Part shown: positions 1 through 9,318 of the stretch, one piece after another
Layout: every line of letters begins with the position of its first letter
Position numbering within the stretch: the first letter of the stretch is position 1
From: Agromyces cerinus
GTDB taxonomy: Bacteria; Actinomycetota; Actinomycetes; Actinomycetales; Microbacteriaceae
Length of the DNA: 64,000 nucleotides
Assembly (NCBI RefSeq): GCF_016907835.1
Contig: NZ_JAFBCT010000001.1
Coordinates: forward strand, 2,480,001-2,544,000
Direction: 5' to 3'
Made by a program: the position numbers and the translations under genes
Notes under the pieces: generated by a model
Told to the model about the DNA's origin: nothing
The model's input: only the letters and a program-made list of their open reading frames with translations
Databases searched by the model: none

Positions 1-80
1 ACGCGCTGAAGGATTCGGCGGCTCTCGTCCGCATCGAACCGGTGGATCTCTCGCGCCCTCCGGTGGGCGACCGCCGAACA
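1..80. other. window edge, no assignable gene
   Basis: No complete gene can be placed here. In frame 1 a TGA at 7-9 could be the last codon of a plus-strand gene that begins outside the window. Another frame stays open through the hairpin at 81-123 and is probably chance. Confidence 0.2.
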
Positions 81-123
81 GCAGAGCGGATGCCGCGGCG
101 CGAGCCCGCGGCATCCGCTCTGC
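81..123. terminator. bidirectional hairpin terminator
   Basis: An 18-bp perfect inverted repeat (81-98 with 106-123, core GCGGATGCCGCGG) with a 7-base loop lies just past the stop of the minus-strand epoxide hydrolase gene. The same hairpin family recurs at 9319-9350 and, in a variant, at 30992-31029. It has no long T tract, as is common in GC-rich actinobacteria. Confidence 0.6.
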
Positions 124-132
124 CTTTCATCG

Positions 133-1272
133 TCAGCGCAACCCGGCGAAGAACGCGCGGATGTCGCCGGCCACGAGCTCGGGCACCTCGAGGGCCGCGT
201 AGTGACCGCCCTGCTCGAAACGGCTCCAGTGCACGATGTTCGAGTTGTCGCGCTCGGCGAAGACCTTGATGGTCTGGAAGTCGTCCTTGAAGACGGCGAC
301 TCCGGTGGGCGCGGCGTTGATCTGCGGCTCGGCCTCGGCGCGCGCGTTGTCGAGGTAGCTGCGGCTCATGCCCGCTGCGGCATTCGCGAACCAGGTGACG
401 CTCACCTCGGTGATGATCTGCTCGAGGGTGACGAGCGAGGTGCCGTTGCCGAAGGAGTTGAAGAGCTCGCTGTAGGCGAGCAGCGCGATGGGCGAATCGC
501 TGAGGCCGACGGCCACGGTCTGCGGGCGGCTCGCGTTCATGGTGTTGTAGCCACCGACCGACTGGAACCACTGCATGTGCTCGAGTCCCGCGTAGTCCTG
601 CGGTTCGAGGTGCTCGAACTCGGCCGGGTCGCCGCTCGGGAAGGAGAAGAGCTGCAGCACGTGCAGGCCGAGGAAGCCCTCGGGGCCCGCGAGTCCGAGC
701 TCGCGGGCGACGAGCGCGCCGTTGTCGGAGCCGTGGATGCCGTACTCGGCATATCCGAGCCGGTGCATGAGCTCGTCGTAGGCGCGAGCGACGCGAGCCG
801 TGGTCCAGCCGGGCTCGGTGACCGGGTTCGAGAAACCGTAGCCCGGGGCATCCGGGATCACGACGTCGAACGCGTCTTCGGCGCGGCCGCCGTGCGCGAC
901 CGGGTCGACGAGCAGGTCGATGAGGTCGAGGTAGTCGACGGATGACCCGGGGTAGGTGTGCGCCAGGAGCAGCGGCGTGGCGCCGGGATGCGCCGAACGC
1001 ACGTGGATGAAGTGGATCGGCTGGCCGTCGACCTCGGTCATGAAGTGCGGCACGGCGTTGATGCGCGCCTCGGCGGCACGCCAATCGAACGCACGCCAGG
1101 CTTCGACGGCCTCACGGAGGTAGGTGTTCGGCGTGCCCGTGTCCCAGTCGTCGGCGGGTGCCGGCTGGGGCAGCCGGGTGCGCGCGAGGCGCTCCATGAG
1201 GTCGTCGACATCGGCCTGGGCGACATCGATCGTGAACGGGCGGATAACGGCGTGAGAGGTGGTGTTCGTCAT
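133..1272 (-). CDS. epoxide hydrolase family alpha/beta hydrolase
   Basis: This 379-residue protein has the epoxide hydrolase layout: an N-terminal EHN-type region (about 10-115, including the HTYPGSSVDYLDLI stretch) and then an alpha/beta hydrolase fold. The nucleophile elbow HGSDNGA puts the likely catalytic Asp at 183, and DAPGYGFS (141-148) is a typical family motif. It should open epoxides or act on a related ester; the substrate is unknown. ATG 1272 is preferred over upstream starts because TACCGT at 1280-1285 ends seven bases before it, which suggests a leaderless transcript. The gene is divergent from a WYL regulator, and a palindrome between them probably controls it. Confidence 0.85.
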   Translation of the reverse strand: MTNTTSHAVIRPFTIDVAQADVDDLMERLARTRLPQPAPADDWDTGTPNTYLREAVEAWRAFDWRAAEARINAVPHFMTEVDGQPIHFIHVRSAHPGATPLLLAHTYPGSSVDYLDLIDLLVDPVAHGGRAEDAFDVVIPDAPGYGFSNPVTEPGWTTARVARAYDELMHRLGYAEYGIHGSDNGALVARELGLAGPEGFLGLHVLQLFSFPSGDPAEFEHLEPQDYAGLEHMQWFQSVGGYNTMNASRPQTVAVGLSDSPIALLAYSELFNSFGNGTSLVTLEQIITEVSVTWFANAAAGMSRSYLDNARAEAEPQINAAPTGVAVFKDDFQTIKVFAERDNSNIVHWSRFEQGGHYAALEVPELVAGDIRAFFAGLR

Positions 1273-1294
1273 GTCTTCGACGGTACGGTGCATA

Positions 1295-1313
1295 TAGGAA
1301 CATTCACTTCCTA
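1295..1313. promoter_or_regulatory. palindromic operator between epoxide hydrolase and WYL regulator
   Basis: TAGGAA and TTCCTA form a perfect 6-bp inverted repeat around a 7-base spacer. It sits about ten bases upstream of the likely -10 box (1280-1285) of the minus-strand gene, over its -35 region, and 21 bases before the regulator ATG. This is the place expected for a site bound by the adjacent regulator. Confidence 0.6.
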
Positions 1314-1334
1314 ATGAGCGATTGAGTTTCCACC

Positions 1335-2294
1335 ATGTCCGATACCGCCGCACGCCTGCTGGCGCTGCTCGCCCTGCTGCAGACCCGCCCCGACTGGACG
1401 AGCACCGAACTCGGCGCTCGACTCGGCGTGACGCCGCGCACCATCCGCAACGACATCGACCGCCTGCGCGAGCTCGACTACCCCGTCGACGCCACCCGCG
1501 GCGCCGCAGGAGGCTATCGCCTCGGCGCGGGCGCGAAGCTGCCGCCGCTGCTGCTCGACGACGAGGAGGCGGTCGCCGTGGCCATCGGCCTGCGGGCCGC
1601 CACCGGCATCGCGGGCGTCGAGGAGTCGAGCACCCGCGCCCTCACCAAACTCGAGCAGGTGCTGCCGTCACGGCTCAGGCCCACGGTCGAAGCGCTCGCG
1701 ACCGTGATCGAGCATGCACCCGAGAACAACGACACGGATGCCCCCGACCCCGAGGTCGACGCCGCAGTGCTCACCGCGGTGGCGAGTGCCATCCGCGGGG
1801 TCGAATGGATCCGGTTCGACTACCAGGGCTCGGCGCGCCTCATCGAGCCGTACCGGCTGCTGAGCTGGGCACGCCGCTGGTACCTCGTGGGCCGCGACCC
1901 GTCGACCGACGAGTGGGGCACCTTCCGCGCCGACTGGATCGAGCCGCGCATGCCGACTCGGCGCCGCTTCGACCCGACGGCACTGCCGGGCGGCGACTAC
2001 ACGGCCTTCGCGATGCGCTCCATCGCCGAGAGCGGCTGGAAGGTGCATGCGCGTCTGCGCATCGCAGCGCCGGCCGATGCCGTGCTCGCCCGCATCCACC
2101 ACGCGGTGGGCGTCGTCGAGGCCGTCTCCGAGACCGAGTCGGTGCTCGTCACCGGTGCCGACTCGCTCGACACCATCGCCGCCTACATCGGCATGCTGGG
2201 CATGGATTTCACGGTCGAGTCCCCTGACGAGCTGCGCTCGCTGCTGCTGACCTACAGCGAGCGCTACGCGCGAGCCGCTCGCCGACCTGCCTGA
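1335..2294 (+). CDS. HTH-WYL (YafY-type) transcriptional regulator
   Basis: This 319-residue regulator has an N-terminal HTH_11-type winged helix (about 5-60, with TSTELGARLGVTPRTIRNDI) and a C-terminal WYL ligand-sensing region (about 155-210; IEPYRLLSWARRWYLVG is characteristic). WYL proteins respond to small ligands or nucleic acids. The gene is divergent from the epoxide hydrolase gene, an arrangement common for YafY-type proteins that control a neighbouring hydrolase or oxidoreductase. No good Shine-Dalgarno sequence precedes the ATG. Confidence 0.88.
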   Translation: MSDTAARLLALLALLQTRPDWTSTELGARLGVTPRTIRNDIDRLRELDYPVDATRGAAGGYRLGAGAKLPPLLLDDEEAVAVAIGLRAATGIAGVEESSTRALTKLEQVLPSRLRPTVEALATVIEHAPENNDTDAPDPEVDAAVLTAVASAIRGVEWIRFDYQGSARLIEPYRLLSWARRWYLVGRDPSTDEWGTFRADWIEPRMPTRRRFDPTALPGGDYTAFAMRSIAESGWKVHARLRIAAPADAVLARIHHAVGVVEAVSETESVLVTGADSLDTIAAYIGMLGMDFTVESPDELRSLLLTYSERYARAARRPA

Positions 2295-2413
2295 AAGTCA
2301 AGGCTATACATCTGATCTTTGGTTCGACAGTATGGGTTTCGCGGCCGCTTCTGTTCGATGCCTGCCGCATTTCCGTGTGAAACACCTGATCAATGATGCG
2401 CAGGAGATATTCG

Positions 2414-5400
2414 ATGAACTTCAGGTTCGACCCTCACCGCCGCCGCGTTCTCCAGATCGGCGGCGTCGTCGCGATGGCGCCGCTGCTCGGCGACGTGCTC
2501 ACCTCACGGCCGGCTGCCGCAGCACCGTTCACCGCTGCCGGCGTGGCCACCTCGGCCCGGCGCGCGGCGCTCACCGCCCCAGCGCTCTCGCAGAAGTCGC
2601 TCTGGTACGGCACGCCGGCCACCGATTGGCAGTCGCAGGCGCTGCCCATCGGCAACGGCCGACTCGGCGGCATGATCTTCGCGAACCCCGATGAAGAGGT
2701 CGTGCAGTTCAACGAGCAGAGCCTCTGGGGCGGCGTCAACGACTACGACAACGCACTCATGGGCAAGCCCGACGGCGCGTACGACACGAGCGTGACGGGC
2801 TTCGGCTCGTACCGCGACTTCGGCACGATGCGTTTCACCTTCGCCGCAGGCCCGAAGGTCACCGCGCCCGGCGGGCCGTACCGCGTCTCGGGCTCCGAAG
2901 GCGTCGACCGCACCTACGACGGCAACTCGCGCACCAAGTGGTGCATCGACGGGCCGCCCGCCACCGTGCTGTGGCAGGCCGAACTGCCGGACCCCGCCAC
3001 GGTCACGGACTACAGCTTCACGAGCGCCAACGACGTGCCGGCCCGCGACCCGCAGGAGTGGACGCTCTCGGGTTCGCAGAACGGCGTCGACTGGAGCGTG
3101 CTCGACACCCGCACGGGCGCCCCGTTCGAGAGCCGCTTCCAGGCGAAGCAGTACACCTTCGACAACACCACCGCGTACCGCTACTACCGCTTCGCCTTCG
3201 TGCCGAAGGCGGGCGTCAGCCACTTCCAGGTCTCCGAGATCTCGCTCGGCGGGGTCAGCCTCTCGTCGGGGGCGCTCGTGTACGTCTCGTCGCCGAGCGG
3301 CGCGTCCGGCGGCACGGATGTCACGACCAACCTCGCCCGCAGCGTCGACGGCGACCCGGCGACGGCCTGGCGCGTCGCCGAACCCGGCGACGGGGTGCAC
3401 TGGCAGCTCGACCTGCCGGCCAAGGCGGTCGCGACGTCGTACGTGCTGACCGCGGCATCCGACGCCCCGGAGCAGGACCCCGCGCGATGGCGGCTGGAGG
3501 CATCGGTCAACGGTGTCGACTGGGTCGCGCTCGACTCGCGCGAGCCCGGGGCGCCATTCGCGGCCCGCGGCGAGGCGAAGAGCTACACCTTCGCGAACAC
3601 GACGGGCTACACCTCGTACCGGTTCACGTTCGCCACGACATCGACGACGAACCCGTTCGCGATCGGCGAGGTCGCCCTCGTCGGGCCCTCCTTCGACTCG
3701 CGCACCCTCCGCGCCGTCACCGACTACCGACGCGGCCTCGACACCTCCGACGGCATGCACGTGACGCAGTTCGGCACGATCGCGGGCCAGGTGATCCGTG
3801 AAGCGTTCGCGAGCCGCGAGGCCGACGTCATGGTCCTCCGCTACACGACCGATGCGGAGTCGGGGATCTCGGGCGTCGTCTCGCTCACCTCGGCCCAGGA
3901 GCAGGCACCGACGACCGCCGCGGGCAACGGAGTCGGCGCCGAGCTCAGGTTCCGCGGGGTCATGGCCAACGCGCTACAGCACGCCTGCACCATCCGCGTC
4001 GTCGAGGCCGATGGCGTCGTGACGGTCGAGGGCGGCACCCTGCGCGTCACGGGTTGCCACACGCTGACCCTCGTGCTCGACGCCCGCACCGACTACAAGA
4101 TGAGTGCAGCAGACGGATGGCGCGGCGACGCCCCCGAAGCGGGCATCGCCGCCGCACTCGGGGCTGCCGCAGCACGCTCGTTCGCCGAACTCCGCGACGA
4201 GCACACGTCTCAGGTCTCCGAGCTCATGTCGCGGGCGACCGTGAAGTGGGGTGAGACGGATTCCGCGGTGCTCGAGCTCTCGACGAGCCAGCGCCTCGCC
4301 CGCTACAAGACGGGCAAGGCCGACCCCACGCTCGAGCAGGCGATGTTCGACTACGGGCGGTACCTGCTGCTCAGCTCCTCGCGCCCCGGCGGACTGCCGG
4401 CGAACCTGCAGGGGCTCTGGAACAACAGCAACCAGCCTGCGTGGGCCAGCGATTACCACACGAACATCAACGTGCAGATGAACTACTGGGGCGCCGAGAG
4501 CACGAACCTGGCCGAGAGCCACACCGCCCTCATCGACTTCGTCGAGCAGGTCGCGGTGCCGAGCCGCGTCGCGACACGCAACGCATTCGGACAGGAGACC
4601 CGCGGGTGGACGGCCCGCACCTCGCAGTCGATCTTCGGCGGCAACTCGTGGGAGTGGAACACCGTCGCGAGCGCCTGGTACGCGCAGCACATCTACGAGC
4701 ACTGGGCTTTCACGCAGGACAAGCGCTACCTGCGCGAGACCGCCCACCCGATGATCAAGGAGATCTGCGAGTTCTGGGAGGACCGCCTCGAGGAGAACGC
4801 CGACGGGCAGCTCGTCGCGCCCGACGGGTGGTCGCCCGAGCACGGCCCTCGTGAAGACGGCGTCATGTACGACCAGCAGATCATCTGGGACCTCTTCCAG
4901 AACTACCTCGACTGCGCGGAGGCGCTCGATGTCGACGAGGAATACCGCGAGCGGGTGGCCGACATGCAATCCCGCCTGGCGCCGAACAAGATCGGCCGTT
5001 GGGGCCAGCTGCAGGAGTGGCAGCGCGATCTCGACGACCCGAGCGACATCCACCGCCACACCTCGCACCTCTTCGCGGTCTACCCCGGTCGCCAGATCAC
5101 CGACGCGACGCCCGAGCTCGCGGCCGCGGCGCTCGTCTCCCTCAAGGCCCGCTGCGGCGAGAAGGAGGGTGTGCCGTTCACCGAGGCGACCGTCTCGGGC
5201 GACAGCCGTCGCTCGTGGACGTGGCCGTGGCGCACCGCGCTCTTCGCCCGACTCGGCGACGCCGAGCGTGCGCGCATCATGCTGCGCGGCCTGCTCTCGT
5301 TCAACACCCTGCAGAACCTGTTCTGCGACCACCCGCCCTTCCAGATGGACGGCAACTTCGGCATCTCGGGCGCCGTCGCCGAGATGCTGCTGCAGAGCCA

Positions 5401-5662
5401 TCAGGACGTCATCCACCTGCTGCCGGCGCTCCCCGAGGAGTGGCAGGCCGAAGGCGAGTTCTCGGGCCTGCGGGCTCGCGGCGGCTACGAGGTGAGCTGC
5501 GAATGGCGCGACGGCCGGGTCGTCTCGTTCGATGTCGTCGCCGACCGCGCCTCCAACCAGGGCAACGTCATCGTGAGGGTCGACGGGGTCGACCACACGG
5601 TGAAACCGGCCGACCCCAGGAGCGGGCAGCCGATGCGCGACAAGGGGCCGATCCGCAGCTGA
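2414..5662 (+). CDS. exported GH95-type alpha-L-fucosidase with two inserted F5/8C-like domains
   Basis: This 1082-residue protein matches glycoside hydrolase family 95, which removes alpha-L-fucose (some members act on alpha-L-galactose). The GH95 N-terminal domain begins at about 62 (WYGTPATDWQSQALPIGNGR). It is interrupted at about 145-425 by two tandem F5/8 type C (discoidin, CBM32-like) modules and resumes at about 436. Residues equivalent to the known catalytic set are visible: N684 and N686 in HTNINVQMNYW, E809 in SPEHGP and D979 in QMDGNFG. RRRVLQ at 9-14 followed by a hydrophobic stretch and an Ala-rich cleavage region suggests Tat export. AGGAG at 2402-2406 supports the ATG at 2414. 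Confidence 0.87.
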   Translation: MNFRFDPHRRRVLQIGGVVAMAPLLGDVLTSRPAAAAPFTAAGVATSARRAALTAPALSQKSLWYGTPATDWQSQALPIGNGRLGGMIFANPDEEVVQFNEQSLWGGVNDYDNALMGKPDGAYDTSVTGFGSYRDFGTMRFTFAAGPKVTAPGGPYRVSGSEGVDRTYDGNSRTKWCIDGPPATVLWQAELPDPATVTDYSFTSANDVPARDPQEWTLSGSQNGVDWSVLDTRTGAPFESRFQAKQYTFDNTTAYRYYRFAFVPKAGVSHFQVSEISLGGVSLSSGALVYVSSPSGASGGTDVTTNLARSVDGDPATAWRVAEPGDGVHWQLDLPAKAVATSYVLTAASDAPEQDPARWRLEASVNGVDWVALDSREPGAPFAARGEAKSYTFANTTGYTSYRFTFATTSTTNPFAIGEVALVGPSFDSRTLRAVTDYRRGLDTSDGMHVTQFGTIAGQVIREAFASREADVMVLRYTTDAESGISGVVSLTSAQEQAPTTAAGNGVGAELRFRGVMANALQHACTIRVVEADGVVTVEGGTLRVTGCHTLTLVLDARTDYKMSAADGWRGDAPEAGIAAALGAAAARSFAELRDEHTSQVSELMSRATVKWGETDSAVLELSTSQRLARYKTGKADPTLEQAMFDYGRYLLLSSSRPGGLPANLQGLWNNSNQPAWASDYHTNINVQMNYWGAESTNLAESHTALIDFVEQVAVPSRVATRNAFGQETRGWTARTSQSIFGGNSWEWNTVASAWYAQHIYEHWAFTQDKRYLRETAHPMIKEICEFWEDRLEENADGQLVAPDGWSPEHGPREDGVMYDQQIIWDLFQNYLDCAEALDVDEEYRERVADMQSRLAPNKIGRWGQLQEWQRDLDDPSDIHRHTSHLFAVYPGRQITDATPELAAAALVSLKARCGEKEGVPFTEATVSGDSRRSWTWPWRTALFARLGDAERARIMLRGLLSFNTLQNLFCDHPPFQMDGNFGISGAVAEMLLQSHQDVIHLLPALPEEWQAEGEFSGLRARGGYEVSCEWRDGRVVSFDVVADRASNQGNVIVRVDGVDHTVKPADPRSGQPMRDKGPIRS

Positions 5663-5685
5663 CCTGCGCACTCGCGATGAGCACA

Positions 5686-5720
5686 GCGCCCGCGTCGACC
5701 GTCGTGGTCGGCGCGGGCGC
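5686..5720. terminator. hairpin between convergent genes
   Basis: A 15-bp inverted repeat with one mismatch (5686-5700 with 5706-5720, core GCGCCCGCG) and a 5-base loop. It lies between the stop of the fucosidase gene and the stop of the minus-strand membrane protein gene, so it can serve both. Confidence 0.55.
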
Positions 5721-5754
5721 CGTCGTCCGTGGGCGGATCAGCACCGGCAGCGGC

Positions 5755-6948
5755 TCAGCGGCAGCCCTTCGAGCGCTCGATGAGTTCATCGGAGGGGCGG
5801 CCGTAGAGCCACTCGCCGTTGCCGTTCGCGTCGGTGTGCCCCATGCCGATCGCCCAGGCGACGGCCCATGGCTCGTTGTCGTTCGCGTACTCGCCGACGA
5901 TGTCGTAGCACTTCGAGGTGATCGCGTGGCCGACCTCGTGCGTGACGAGCGCGGCCATGACCGGGTCGCCCCACTGCTCCGCGATGCTGTTCGAGAGCGT
6001 GATCGTCGAGAGTCCGCCCTCCCAGGTGTCCCAGGTCGCGGTGCCCCCCGCGGAGCCGTTCTCGCCGTAGCCGATCACGATCGGCGCCCAGTCGAACTCG
6101 AGCAGCACGCCGCCCGCGATCGACCGGGCGTACGCCTCGACCTCGACGCGACGGTCGTAGAGCGGGCCCGCCTTCTCGGCCTCTTCGGCCGCGTGGGTCG
6201 ACTGCAGTGCGGCGGCCGCAGCGACGTAGGCGTCGATGCGCGCCGTGGCGTCGTATCCCCACGTGCTGCCGGCGAGCTGCTCGACACTGTTGCGGTACTC
6301 GATGCGCTCGACGTTGCGCGCCGATCCGTTGGCGGCCTCGAGCGCAGCGGCGACCGGCGCGATCGCGTCGAGGTACGCGATGCCCGAGTCGGTGACGGCG
6401 TTGTCGGCCACGGCGAGATCGGCGGCGTACGCGTCGGCCTCGGCGGCCTGGGCGGTGAGCCGCTCGGACTCCGCGTCCAGCAGTTCGGAGGCGCGGTCGA
6501 GATCGGCGAACCAGATCGGGCGCGACAGCGGCCGGTTCGGTTCGGCGAACTCCGTCTCGGGCGCCGAGGCCATCAGCGTGTCGAACTCCGCCGTGACCGT
6601 CGTCAGTGCGGCGTTCGCCTCGGGATCGACCAGCGGGTCGGGTGCGGCCAGCACCGACGCGGCGATCTCCGCGGTCGCGGCGGCCTCCGCCTCGACGGCC
6701 GTGGTCGACGCGGCGACCGTCTCGGCCTCGGCGACGGCGTCGCGATGGGCCGCGACCGCCGCGTCGAAGCGGAGGTTCGCGATCGCGCTCGCGGCGAGCA
6801 CGGCAGCGGAGAGGAGCAGGAAGAGCGCCACGCCGAGCACGGTCCACGCGACGGCCGCGCGCGATCGACGCGGGGTGGGAGCACCGATCGCGGCCGGTAC
6901 CTGGCCGAGAGGATCGAGCGTCGCGCTCGGGGCGGATTCGAGGGTCAC
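5755..6948 (-). CDS. membrane-anchored protein with HEXXH motif
   Basis: I do not recognise the family. The 397-residue product has a short cytoplasmic N-terminus, one hydrophobic segment (about 32-57), a long Ala/Glu-rich helical region (about 60-260), and a C-terminal region with HEVGH at 337-341 and a pair of cysteines. HEVGH fits the HEXXH zinc signature of zincin peptidases, and the topology would place it outside the membrane, so a cell-surface metallopeptidase is a fair inference. The GTG at 6948 is chosen because GATACT (6955-6960) ends six bases before it. Upstream in-frame codons look like translated intergenic sequence. Confidence 0.6.
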   Translation of the reverse strand: MTLESAPSATLDPLGQVPAAIGAPTPRRSRAAVAWTVLGVALFLLLSAAVLAASAIANLRFDAAVAAHRDAVAEAETVAASTTAVEAEAAATAEIAASVLAAPDPLVDPEANAALTTVTAEFDTLMASAPETEFAEPNRPLSRPIWFADLDRASELLDAESERLTAQAAEADAYAADLAVADNAVTDSGIAYLDAIAPVAAALEAANGSARNVERIEYRNSVEQLAGSTWGYDATARIDAYVAAAAALQSTHAAEEAEKAGPLYDRRVEVEAYARSIAGGVLLEFDWAPIVIGYGENGSAGGTATWDTWEGGLSTITLSNSIAEQWGDPVMAALVTHEVGHAITSKCYDIVGEYANDNEPWAVAWAIGMGHTDANGNGEWLYGRPSDELIERSKGCR

Positions 6949-7098
6949 TCGTGAAGTATCCCCGGTCGTGAGCGGTCGGGCAATCCGAACGGGCGCCGGG
7001 CGCACGTCGAGGTGGCATTCAGCGCGTTCACGGGCGACATTCGGGTGGCTCCCGGCGCACTCCCCACGATCTGCAACCGCGATCATTGAGTTGGACGC

Positions 7099-7128
7099 TT
7101 GACTGGGACGAACGACCCACAATACGCT
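7099..7128 (+). promoter_or_regulatory. sigma-70-type promoter of the secreted hydrolase
   Basis: TTGACT (7099-7104) and TACGCT (7123-7128) are separated by 18 bases. They lie 27 bases before the ATG at 7155, which also has a strong AAGGAGG. This gene is therefore leadered, unlike many of its neighbours. Confidence 0.5.
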
Positions 7129-7154
7129 GCCTCCAACCGAGCAAGGAGGCTCAG

Positions 7155-9290
7155 ATGGCGATCGATCATGCACGCCCAGACCGTGTCCGTTCCGAACGCA
7201 CCACCGAGCAGGGAAAGCGCAGGTGGCGAGGCCGAACCCTCGGCCTCGCCCTGGCAGCCGCACTCGCGGCATCCGCACTCGCGGCACTTCCCGCCGCACT
7301 GAACACCGCACCGGCCGAGGCCGCACCCTCCGACTGGTGGGAGGCGCCGAACCGCCCCGCCGAAGACGTCGAGCTGAACGTCACGGGTGAACCGTTCACC
7401 GGCACCGACGCCAACGGCGAGGTGCGGGGCTTCATCGACTCGCACACCCACCTGAACTCCAACGAGGGCTTCGGCGGACGCATGATCTGCGGCGCGCCGT
7501 TCTCGCCCGACGGGGTCGCCGCCGCCCTGAAGGACTGCCCCGACCACTACCCCGACGGCAGTGCCGCACTCTTCGAGAACCTCGTCAGCGGCGACGCCGA
7601 CGGCAAGCACGACCCCGTCGGCTGGCCGACCTTCACCGACTGGCCGAAGACCACCTCGATGAGCCACCAGGCCTCGTACTACGCCTGGGTCGAACGCTCA
7701 TGGCGCGGCGGCCAGCGCATCCTCGTCAACGACCTGGTCACGAACGGCGTGATCTGCTCGTTGCCGATCATGCCGAAGGACCGGTCGTGCGACGAGATGA
7801 CGGCGATCCGTCTCGAGGCGCAGAAGGCGCGCGAGATGGAGGCGTACATCGATGACATCTACGGCGGCCCCGGCAAGGGCTTCTTCCGCATCGTCACGAC
7901 ACCGGCCGACGCGAGAGCGGTGATCGAGCAGGGCAAGCTCGCCGTCGTGCTCGGCGTCGAGATGTCCGAGCCGTTCGGCTGCAAGATGATCCTCGACGTC
8001 GCGCAGTGCTCGACGGCCGACATCGATCGCGGGCTCGACGAGTTCGAGCAACTCGGCATCTCGAGCATGTTCCTCTGCCACAAGTTCGACAACGCCCTCT
8101 GCGGGGTGCGCTTCGACTCCGGCACGCAGGGCACGATCATCAACGTGGGCCAGTTCTACTCCACCGGCACCTTCTGGCAGACGGAGACCTGCCCGACCGC
8201 CCGTCACGACAACCCGATCGGCAACGCCACGGTGCCCGAGTTCGAGGAGCAGCTGCCCCCGGGCGTCGAGGTGCCCGAGTACTCGGCAGGCAAGAACTGC
8301 AACACGCGCGGCCTCACCAGCCTCGGCGCCTATGCACTGAAGGCGATGATGGCCCGCAACATGATGGTCGAGCTCGACCACATGAGCGTGAAGGCGGCCG
8401 AACGCGCCCTCGACCTGCTCGAGGCCCAGGGCTACCCGGGCGTGCTCTCGAGCCACAGCTGGATGGACTCCGGCTGGACCGAGCGGCTCTACCGCCTCGG
8501 CGGGTTCAAGACCGGCTACCCGCACGACGCTGCAGGCTTCATCGGAGAATGGCAGGAAGGCAGCGCACTCCGAGCCCAGTACGACAAGGGCTACGGGTTC
8601 GGGCTCGACTTCAACGGCGTCGGCAGCCACCCGACGGCCGACACCGCACCGGTCGACATCTCCTACCCGTTCACGAGCGCCGATGGCGGCACGACCATCG
8701 ACAGGCAGGTCAGCGGTCAGCGCACCTTCGACATCAACGTCGACGGGTTCGTGCACTCGGGCCTGGCGCCCGACTACGTCGAGCTGCTGCGCCAGTCGGG
8801 CGGCGGCGACGCCCTCGTCTCCGACCTGATGCGCGGCGCGGAGTCGTACCTGCAGACGTGGGAGGCGACGAGCGGCTACTCGAGCGCGGCGAACCTCGCG
8901 ACGGGCAAGCCCGCAACGGCGAGCTCGAGCGAATGGAACCCGTTCACGAGCTACGCCCCCGGGCGCGCCGTCGACGGCAAGGCCAACACGCGCTGGGCGA
9001 GCGGCAACTGGGGCGTGAACCCGCAGTGGCTGCGCGTCGACCTCGGCGCGTCTGAGCCGGTCAGCCGGGTCGTCGTCGAGTGGGAGTCCGCCGCGGCGAA
9101 GGCCTACGAGGTGCAGGTGTCGCAGGACGGTCAGACCTGGAGCACCGTCTCGTCGGTCTCGAACGGCAACGGCGGGCTCGACACCGCGTCGTTCGCTGCG
9201 ACGAGCGCCCGCTACGTGCGCGTGCTCTGCACGGTGCGCACGACGGAGTACGGGTACTCGATCAAGGAGCTGGGGGTCTTCTCGAACTGA
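7155..9290 (+). CDS. secreted amidohydrolase-like protein with C-terminal F5/8C domain
   Basis: This 711-residue protein starts with a signal peptide (basic KRRWRGR, then a long Ala/Leu stretch ending at APAEAAPS near 59). The main domain opens with DSHTHL (D95, H97, H99), the first metal-binding strand of amidohydrolase-type TIM barrels; VELDHMS and SSHSWMD later in the chain may supply other ligands. Residues from about 575 to the end form a discoidin-like F5/8C module (NLATGKPATASS...AVDGKANTRWAS), usually glycan-binding. It is probably a secreted metal-dependent hydrolase; the substrate is unknown and dipeptidase-like activity is possible. AAGGAGG at 7143-7149 fixes the start. Confidence 0.75.
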   Translation: MAIDHARPDRVRSERTTEQGKRRWRGRTLGLALAAALAASALAALPAALNTAPAEAAPSDWWEAPNRPAEDVELNVTGEPFTGTDANGEVRGFIDSHTHLNSNEGFGGRMICGAPFSPDGVAAALKDCPDHYPDGSAALFENLVSGDADGKHDPVGWPTFTDWPKTTSMSHQASYYAWVERSWRGGQRILVNDLVTNGVICSLPIMPKDRSCDEMTAIRLEAQKAREMEAYIDDIYGGPGKGFFRIVTTPADARAVIEQGKLAVVLGVEMSEPFGCKMILDVAQCSTADIDRGLDEFEQLGISSMFLCHKFDNALCGVRFDSGTQGTIINVGQFYSTGTFWQTETCPTARHDNPIGNATVPEFEEQLPPGVEVPEYSAGKNCNTRGLTSLGAYALKAMMARNMMVELDHMSVKAAERALDLLEAQGYPGVLSSHSWMDSGWTERLYRLGGFKTGYPHDAAGFIGEWQEGSALRAQYDKGYGFGLDFNGVGSHPTADTAPVDISYPFTSADGGTTIDRQVSGQRTFDINVDGFVHSGLAPDYVELLRQSGGGDALVSDLMRGAESYLQTWEATSGYSSAANLATGKPATASSSEWNPFTSYAPGRAVDGKANTRWASGNWGVNPQWLRVDLGASEPVSRVVVEWESAAAKAYEVQVSQDGQTWSTVSSVSNGNGGLDTASFAATSARYVRVLCTVRTTEYGYSIKELGVFSN

Positions 9291-9318
9291 GGCCCTGAAC
9301 CGAGATCCGACGACACGG

